In this document: one piece after another, positions 1-6,700 of the stretch
Position numbering within the stretch: the stretch's first letter is position 1
Layout of the letters: each line of letters starts with the position of its first letter
Assembly (NCBI GenBank): GCA_023807065.1
Contig: JAJJLU010004639.1
Span: 1 to 10,866, forward strand
Length of the DNA: 10,866 nucleotides
From: Isotricha intestinalis
Taxonomy: Eukaryota > Ciliophora > Litostomatea > Vestibuliferida > Isotrichidae
Reading direction: 5' to 3'
Notes under the pieces: model-generated
Seen by the model: the letters and a program-made list of their open reading frames with translations, nothing else
Database searches by the model: none
What the model was told of the DNA's origin: nothing
Translations under genes and position numbers: made by a program

Positions 1-138
1 AAATCATTATTCCAATATCCATTATAAATATTTCCATTATTATATTTCATTATTCCTTCTCCTTCTTTTAAATCATTATTCCAATATCCATTATAAATAT
101 TTCCATTATTATATTTCATTATTCCTTCTCCTTCTTTT
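1..138 (-). repeat. Two identical 69-bp tandem MORN-coding units
   Basis: Bases 1-69 and 70-138 are identical, and each encodes one 23-residue MORN unit in frame. The unit to the right (about 139-206) is a diverged copy encoding FKN in place of WNN. Further right is a more divergent 22-residue unit. The identity includes synonymous positions, which points to recent duplication or gene conversion. The array continues past the window edge, so the copy number is unknown. Confidence 0.9.
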
Positions 139-797
139 AAATCATTTTTAAAATATCCATTATAAATATTTCCATTATTATATTTCATTGTTCCTTCTCC
201 ATATCTTTTATTATTATATAAATATCCAATATATTCATCTCCATTTTCATACATTTTTTTTTCTTCTTTAATAATTGGTGTTTTTTTTAAATATTTTATA
301 GATAATTGTAAAAAAATATTTTCAATACTATTATAATCTTTAGCAGAAATTTCAAAAAATAAATAATTATTATCTTCAGCTAATTTTCTTCCTTCTTCAA
401 ATTTAACTTTTCTTTCTTCATGTAAATCATTTTTATTCCCAACAATTCCTAATATAATATCTTCTTTATTTTTAATTGAATGAATGGTAATTATATCTTG
501 TATTATATATTCAAAAGAATATCTATTTGTTATATCATAAATTAATATAAAAATATCTTGGTTTTTCATAAAATTTTTGTGAAAATTGTCAATACTAAAC
601 AATCTTCTTTGTCCTGGATGGTCCCAAATTATTAAATGTATTTTTTTTTCATTTATTTCTATTATTGTTTTTTCATAATCTAAACCGAAGGTACCAGAAG
701 TAATCTTAATATATTTCTTTTTAATATAATGGTTTAAAATTTGGGTTTTTCCAACACATGAATCTCCTAATAACAGTAATTTCAAAGAAATTTCCAT
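1..797 (-). CDS. Rab-like small GTPase fused to C-terminal MORN repeats (3' end off the window)
   Basis: This gene is open from an ATG at 797-795 to the window edge: 265 codons plus 2 bases, with the C-terminus missing. The start is supported by an in-frame TAA 10 bases upstream (807-809). Residues 1-170 are a Ras-superfamily G domain. The P-loop GDSCVGKT is at 11-18, a switch-I-like TSGTFGLDY at 33-41, G3 as WDHPGQ at 58-63, G4 NKND at 121-124 and G5 SAK at 151-153. Rab proteins usually read WDTAGQE at G3; here TA is HP and the Glu after Gln is Arg, but the Gln is kept. From about residue 182 come MORN repeats (pattern YxGxxxxxxxxGxGxxxxxxG). Rabs act as GTP-dependent membrane-traffic switches, and MORN repeats often mediate lipid or membrane contact, so a membrane-associated GTPase is the inference. 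Any prenylation cysteines would lie outside the window. The GTPase call is firm; the Rab rather than Ras/Rho class is likely. Confidence 0.9.
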   Translation of the reverse strand, partial: MEISLKLLLLGDSCVGKTQILNHYIKKKYIKITSGTFGLDYEKTIIEINEKKIHLIIWDHPGQRRLFSIDNFHKNFMKNQDIFILIYDITNRYSFEYIIQDIITIHSIKNKEDIILGIVGNKNDLHEERKVKFEEGRKLAEDNNYLFFEISAKDYNSIENIFLQLSIKYLKKTPIIKEEKKMYENGDEYIGYLYNNKRYGEGTMKYNNGNIYNGYFKNDLKEGEGIMKYNNGNIYNGYWNNDLKEGEGIMKYNNGNIYNGYWNND

Positions 798-1266
798 GAT
801 TAAATATTAAAATATTTTTTTAGTTGAAAAATTAAAATTTTTTGAATTGATGTCTGCTTAAATATTATTGAAAAAATTTGTACCCTTGAATTTATTATTA
901 AAAAATATATTATCATCATTCCCAAACTTTTAAGGTATTTTATTATAATGAATAATTTCCCAATATTAAATTAAAAAATAACTAAAATTCAAACTCATAG
1001 ATTAATTTTCAAAAATTATTTTATTAATTTTACATTAATGATTAAATAATTTATTCATTTAATAAATTCATAGGTATGGTATTGGGGATTATTTATATAT
1101 TTAATTTAAAGTAGAACAATTGATTTTTAAAAAAAATTTATATAATTTTATTAAAAAAATTTAAATAAAACAAAACAAACATATAACAATTATTACAACT
1201 TAATTAATAATTGCTCAAATCATGTTGAAAAAAATTATAAAAAATCCAAAAAAATAAAAAATAAAA
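798..1266. promoter_or_regulatory. Divergent intergenic region between the GTPase and the PB1/FW gene
   Basis: This 469-bp spacer must hold the 5' flanks of both outward-facing genes. It is extremely AT-rich and stop-dense in all frames, and I see no RNA gene. Two things stand out: a cluster of G residues at 1073-1087 (GGTATGGTATTGGGG), and a two-part element at 1205-1235, TAATAATTGCTC followed by TTGAAAAAAAT, which recurs in the next divergent spacer. No TATA box can be called because the background itself is A/T. The leader before the plus-strand ATG is almost pure A. Confidence 0.45.
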
Positions 1267-2433
1267 ATGGATTTATTTGAATTAAATCATAAAAATAAAA
1301 GATATTCAATCCCAAGAACAGATAATTTTGAAGATTTAGTAAAAGTAATTAGAACAAAATTTAATTTTCAGGAAGATCTTCCTTTAAAATTTGAATTTGA
1401 ATTTTGTTTTGAAATAACAAAAAATGAAAAACCATATAAAACTGAAATAAAAGATAGTGATGAGTTTTTTGAAAAATATTTGAATTCAGATTTAAATCAA
1501 TGTCAATCAATTAAAATAAATATTATATCAGGACAAATTATTCATATAATTAATCATCCCAATGAGGAAGAAAATATTAATAAAGATTTAATTGATGAAA
1601 TGAATGAACAAAAAGAAAAAAATAAAAGATTAGAATTAATGTATATTGAAATGAATAAGAAAATTTCAAAAATATTAAATTCTGTGGATGGTTTATCTAA
1701 ATTTAATTATGGAATTGAACAAAAAATTAAAGATATGGAAAAAAAATATGAAGAACTGTTTTTTAAATGTAATGAAATAGAAAAATATAAAAATAAAAAT
1801 TCAAAAATAAATACATTAATTAATGAAGTAAATGAATTAAATAATAAGGTGATTTTTTTAAATAATGAAAATGAACAAAAGAAACAAAAAATTTTTGAAT
1901 TAAAAAATCAAATTGATAAGTTAAAACAATTAATTAATAACAATAATAATATAAATAATAATTACAATAATAATAAAATCGATAAAAATTTGGAAACAAA
2001 TAATAGAATAAAAAAAATAAGTTTAATTAATTCAATACAATTAGAAAATAACAAAAATGATAAATTATCATGTAAATTTATAAATAATGAGAAAAACTTA
2101 AAAAGAATAAAAAAAGGAGAAATTAAAAAAAATTCAACTATTCCATTTAATATAGAAGTAATTAATAATGGAGGAGATAATATAACATGGCCAAATGATA
2201 CTTTTATAAAATGTATAAATGATGATTCTGATATTTATTTTAATTATTCTAATATAAAAGAAGAAAAAATTGTGAATAACCAAATAGTTCATAATTATTT
2301 TAAAGTAAATGTTAAATTTAAAAATTATAATAATATTAAAAGGGGAAAACATTTTATAAGATTTAAATTAGTGAGTGATAGCCAAGGAGATATTGGTAAT
2401 GATATTGGTTTTTTAACTCTTATAATTGAATAA
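1267..2433 (+). CDS. PB1-like / coiled-coil / NBR1 FW-like protein
   Basis: This is a 388-residue protein. The start is fixed by an in-frame TAA at 1255-1257 and an A-rich leader; it ends in TAA. Residues about 1-90 look like a PB1/ubiquitin-like fold: a basic N-terminal strand, the helix FEDLVKVIRTKF, and an acidic IKDSDEFFEKYL near the expected OPCA position. Residues about 105-225 are a long predicted coiled coil. An Asn-rich linker follows at 224-245. Residues about 268-388 resemble the Ig-like FW (NBR1 central) domain, with FNIEVINNGGDNITWPND at 294-311 and RGKHFIRFKLVSDSQGDIG at 359-377 matching its N.G..WP and G.y..r..l....g..fG patterns. NBR1 is a selective-autophagy receptor with order PB1-ZZ-coiled coil-FW-UBA. 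No ZZ cysteines and no UBA are seen, so this may be a scaffold or a reduced receptor. The FW match is moderately sure; PB1 is less sure. It converges with the next gene across 83 bp. Confidence 0.75.
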   Translation: MDLFELNHKNKRYSIPRTDNFEDLVKVIRTKFNFQEDLPLKFEFEFCFEITKNEKPYKTEIKDSDEFFEKYLNSDLNQCQSIKINIISGQIIHIINHPNEEENINKDLIDEMNEQKEKNKRLELMYIEMNKKISKILNSVDGLSKFNYGIEQKIKDMEKKYEELFFKCNEIEKYKNKNSKINTLINEVNELNNKVIFLNNENEQKKQKIFELKNQIDKLKQLINNNNNINNNYNNNKIDKNLETNNRIKKISLINSIQLENNKNDKLSCKFINNEKNLKRIKKGEIKKNSTIPFNIEVINNGGDNITWPNDTFIKCINDDSDIYFNYSNIKEEKIVNNQIVHNYFKVNVKFKNYNNIKRGKHFIRFKLVSDSQGDIGNDIGFLTLIIE

Positions 2434-2516
2434 AATAAATAAAATAAAATGAAAAGTAAAATTGTTTATATTTTTTTTCATAAAATATTATATCACTAAA
2501 CTAAAAAAAAAAAAAA

Positions 2517-3512
2517 TTACAAAATATTAACTTGATAAACTTCAATTTCCTTAGCTTTAAAATTATAATACCCTCCAGTTAAAACTCTGGCCTTAACACC
2601 ATCAAATCCATGAGGAAAATTACAATAACTAGAATTATTCTGAGAACAATTATTGGAAATATATAAATCATGTCCACTTCCAAAAGTAGGACCATAACTA
2701 GAATTATCATAAATAGCATTATTACCTTCAACAGTAAAATAACATTCCTTATAATCTAAACTAAATAAGAAAGTATTATTATCATTTTTATATCCTCCAC
2801 TACTACTCCAATTTTGAGTTGTAAATCCTCCACTTCTATATCCTCTTGTTGTTTTTAATAATGTTAATGTATTACCTTTGTTATTACATTTATTGTGAAA
2901 TGATGATGAGGAATCTCCATCTCTTGTTAATTTATATAATAAATTTAATTCTATTTTTGAATTCTCTTTATTTAACTTTTTTAATATCCAGTTCTTTATC
3001 ATTTTCTCCTCTTCTTCGTTTAATATTATTTCTTTTGATAATAAACTTTCTTTTAATTTTTCTTCAGAAAGTTTTGAAATCATTTGATTTTCTAAATATT
3101 TCACTTTTTTTCTTAAATCATTTAATGAAATACATAATTCTGATATAATATCTTTGGAATTTATATTTTTTTGTGGAATTGATAATTTTACTTCTTCTAT
3201 TACTTTTAATGGTAAATGTAATATTAAGAGAAATACAGATGTTTCTACTGAAAATTCTACTTTATTATCTTCCATTAAATTTTGAAATTCAATTATTATT
3301 TCATCTATTGTTTCAAAAAATTTAAAATATCTATTTTCTTTTATTAAGTCATTTAAACTAAAAGTTCCTGAAAATGTTCTTAAAGGAATTGAATCATCTT
3401 CTGTTATTTTTATTACTAAAGAATTACTTTCATTTGCTAAATATAATGTATAAGAAGAATCTTTATTTTTTAATTTAAATTTATTTTCACATGCAACTGT
3501 TGGCGCATCCAT
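2517..3512 (-). CDS. TLDc-domain protein
   Basis: This 331-residue protein starts at an ATG (3512-3510) with an in-frame TAG about 20 bases upstream (3534-3536). It ends in TAA directly followed, on its own strand, by a run of 14 T. The C-terminal half (about 168-328) is a TLDc domain. It has the helix EEEEKMIKNWI, LLYKLTRDGDSSSSFHNKCN at 191-210, NKGNTLTLLKTTRGYRSGGF at 211-230, GGYKNDNNTFLFSLD at 239-253, YGPTFGSGHDLYISNNC at 273-289 and the ending FKAKEIEVYQV. TLDc proteins such as OXR1, NCOA7 and mEAK7 are linked to oxidative-stress resistance and regulate the V-ATPase, so a similar role is possible but unproven. Residues 1-115 form a predicted beta-rich domain that I cannot name. Residues 120-165 are a predicted coiled coil that could mediate oligomerisation. 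The TLDc call is firm, and the gene looks intact. Confidence 0.92.
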   Translation of the reverse strand: MDAPTVACENKFKLKNKDSSYTLYLANESNSLVIKITEDDSIPLRTFSGTFSLNDLIKENRYFKFFETIDEIIIEFQNLMEDNKVEFSVETSVFLLILHLPLKVIEEVKLSIPQKNINSKDIISELCISLNDLRKKVKYLENQMISKLSEEKLKESLLSKEIILNEEEEKMIKNWILKKLNKENSKIELNLLYKLTRDGDSSSSFHNKCNNKGNTLTLLKTTRGYRSGGFTTQNWSSSGGYKNDNNTFLFSLDYKECYFTVEGNNAIYDNSSYGPTFGSGHDLYISNNCSQNNSSYCNFPHGFDGVKARVLTGGYYNFKAKEIEVYQVNIL

Positions 3513-3763
3513 TTTTTTATTTAATATATTTAACTATTTTATAAAAGTTTAAATCATTAAAAAAGCAAATATTTTTTATTTTGTTTTTTCATTCATTGAA
3601 AGAAAAGTAATAATTGCTCTTGAAAAAAATCATTTTATTTTCGTTTATTTTTTTAAATTCAATAATTCATTATCAACTACCTAAAAAATTCAAATTAAAA
3701 ATAAAAAAATAGTATAATTATAGTAAAAAAATAATATTTTAAAATTAAATAAATAAAAATTGA
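3513..3763. promoter_or_regulatory. Divergent intergenic region between the TLDc gene and the PAS gene
   Basis: This 251-bp, extremely AT-rich spacer holds the 5' flanks of both genes. At 3608-3630 it carries TAATAATTGCTC directly joined to TTGAAAAAAAT; the same two blocks occur at 1205-1216 and 1225-1235. The element is about 130 bases upstream of the PAS gene ATG and about 95 bases from the TLDc gene ATG. I see no trichomonad-type TCAYW initiator right before either ATG and no RNA gene. Confidence 0.45.
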
Positions 3764-6700
3764 ATGAATTCAAAAATAAAAAAATTTTATTATACAACTC
3801 ATAAATCAAATGAAAGCAAATATATTCATTTTTTATTCAGAAATATGGTACTTTTAATAGAAGCTTGTAAAATAAATGATATTATTTATATATTTGTAAT
3901 ATTCTTAAATTTAATTCAATCAATTTCAATTTCATTAGAATTATCAAATGAATTAAAAACACATTCAAAAATAAAAAAATATTCTCGTTTTTTTCACTTT
4001 TGTAATTTTTTAACAAAAGAATATTTTTCAGAAGAATCATTTAAAGCATTTAATATATTAAATTTAATAATAATAATTTTACCAATTTTTTTATTTTATT
4101 TCATTTCATATAAAAAGCCAAAAAAATTAATAAATATTACAATATATGTTTTATCATATTTATTTTTTATTGACAAATATATTTTATTAACATATAATTT
4201 TTGTATAATTTTCAGTCCATATATTATTAAAAATAATAATTTTGAAGAAAATGAATATGATTCAGATAGTTTTATATTAACTTTTAAAGTAATAAATATA
4301 TTTTTACTAATAATAAAAATTCCAATAATTTATATTATATTATTCTTATTTAATAATTATTCTATTTTTCAAACTAATTTACCTTGGTCAGGACCTTATA
4401 ATTATATTTCTCCTGCTTTAATAATCATGAAATTTTATATTCTTTTATCAGGATATTTTTTCCATAAAATTACTTTTTTAAATTTATTTATTATATTATC
4501 TATTTCTATTTTTGTTTTTATTTCTAGAATGAAATGTCCTTATTTTTACAGAAGAAAATTAAATAATTTTACTATTTTTTGTGAAGGAGTAAATATTTCT
4601 TTTTCTACTTTATATACAATAATAACATATTTTAATAAAAATTGGTTAGAATATGATTTAATTTATATGCTTTTATTTTGTATTTTTTTAGGAATTTTAT
4701 ATTTGGTAATAATTTCTATTTTTGATTATAATGTAATAAAAAATTTCAATAATAAAATGACAGAATATATTTATTTAAATGAAGTAAATCAATATGAAAT
4801 ATATATATTTTTATGTAGAATAATATCAGTAATAAAAGAAAGTAAACATGATAAAAAATCATCTAATTTAATATTTATGTTTTATTCTCAGCATAAAATA
4901 GAATGTTCAGATTTAAATTGTTATTGTAATAAAATAGAAGAATTAATATTAAATAAAAAATTAGATTTAAGAGACACTTCTCAAATTGATTTAGATAATA
5001 ACAATGAAAATCAAGTTGATTTAGAATTAGAATCTTTAATAATAAATGATAAAGATATAATAGATGATTCATATTCAAATTCCAAAATAGGAAAAAGAGA
5101 AAAACATATTAAACTTTGGGGTTATTTAATTGAAAATATTATTGAAAAAGCAATAAATATAAGTATAAGTAATAAAAGTCAAGATTATATTAGAATTGAT
5201 TTTGCTAATTTTCTTTCTTATTATTTAGATAAATATGTTAGGTCTTTAATTGAAATATCTTATGTTAATAAAAATACTCTTCCTTTTCATTTTCAATTTT
5301 ATATGTTTGATTGTAAAAATAAATTATTAGAAGTTAATCAAACTAAAGAATTATTTGAAAAAGAAAGTGATAAAAATTTTTTCAAAATTTTAGAATATAA
5401 TAGAAATTATGAAAAATTTTTAAAAATAATAAAAGACACATCTGAATTATCAGTCAATTTTTGGAGTGAAATGGAGAAAAATGTATTTCAGCCAAAAATA
5501 TTTGAAAAAAGAGGTTTTGAAATATGTAAGAGTACTACTAAATTAGAAAAATATTCAAAATTAATATTAACAAACAATCCATATGACATAAGAACATTAA
5601 AAATATATGGAACATTTTTAAATCATGTATTAAAATTATCAGATGAGAGTAAAATATATTTAGATAAAGCATTTTTACAATTAATAATGAGTGTAGATGA
5701 AATAGAGAAAAATAATAATAATTTAAATAATGATTCAATGAAAAATTTTTTTCAAAATCAAATAGATTCATCAATAATTGTAGTAAATGGAAATAAAGAA
5801 AATATAGGAAGAGTAGAATATGTAAATTATGCTTTTACAAATATATTTGGTTTTTCTAAAGATGAAATAGTAGGAAAAAATGTTTCAACAATAATGCCAA
5901 GTAACATAGGAAAATATCATAATCAATTTATGTTAAATTTTTATACAACAACAAAAGCAAAATTTATTAATGAAACAAGAAGAGAAATAGGTTTAAATAA
6001 AGAAAGATTAATATATCCAATAATGATATATGTAAAAATTTTTCCTTGTATTGAAGAAGGAATATCATATATAGGATTAATTCAAAAAACTACTTTTAAT
6101 GGATTAACTAAAGGACCAAGACATACTGAAAGAAGTAATAATATTGGTTATATTATGACTACTTTAGATGATAAATTAATTCATTATAATAATGTTATTG
6201 AAAGTAAATTTGGTTTAGTTCCTAATTTAATGTATGATGATACTAAAGATAAAACTGAGGAATTTAAAATTGAAATGATTTTCCCTGAATTATTAGTTAT
6301 TGAAGATAATAGTGAAAGTGAAGAAGAAAATAATATTAATGAAATTATTAAAATGGAAGAAAAAAGATTATTCTTTACCACTAAAGTTATAGAAGCTTCT
6401 AAAAGAAGTCAATTTTCAAAATTATATTCTATTGTTAAAAGTGAGTTAGAAAAATATAAAAAAACAGTAGAAAAAATAAATAAGGATAATTTGAAAAATA
6501 AAGGAATTAGTGAAACAAAATTTATGTTAAACAATGAGAGAATTAATATAGCAAAAAAAATACATAAGAAAAAAAATATAGTAAGTTTAAGTAATAAATT
6601 AGAAAATAATGAATATATAAGAAAAAATACAGCAATAGTATCAGTGACAGAATTTTCTTATATATTAAATGCTCAATTTTTAATATATCAAATAATATTT

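Noticed and set aside
1048..1068. Inverted repeat AATTTATT / AATAAATT with a 5-base loop in the first divergent spacer
   Set aside because: Eight-base A/T-only arms are expected often by chance at this composition and the hairpin would be weak.
2134..2352. Open frame of 72 codons on the minus strand inside the PB1/FW gene
   Set aside because: It is an antisense shadow rich in I, F and Y, as expected from A/T-rich coding sequence read backwards; it has no domain and no separate promoter space.
2503..2516. Run of 14 A between the converging genes, as a possible retroposed poly(A) tail
   Set aside because: Homopolymer runs are frequent here, there is no target-site duplication, and the neighbouring genes look ordinary.
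2846..3148. Open frame of 100 codons on the plus strand inside the TLDc gene
   Set aside because: It lies opposite the TLDc and coiled-coil coding sequence, which has clear homology; the Leu/Ile-rich translation is a by-product of low GC.
3513..3763. Trichomonad initiator (TCAYW) or Entamoeba core promoter elements before the starts
   Set aside because: No TCAYW is present just before the ATGs and no clear TATTTAAA-GAAC-initiator set is present; A/T tracts alone do not support a call.
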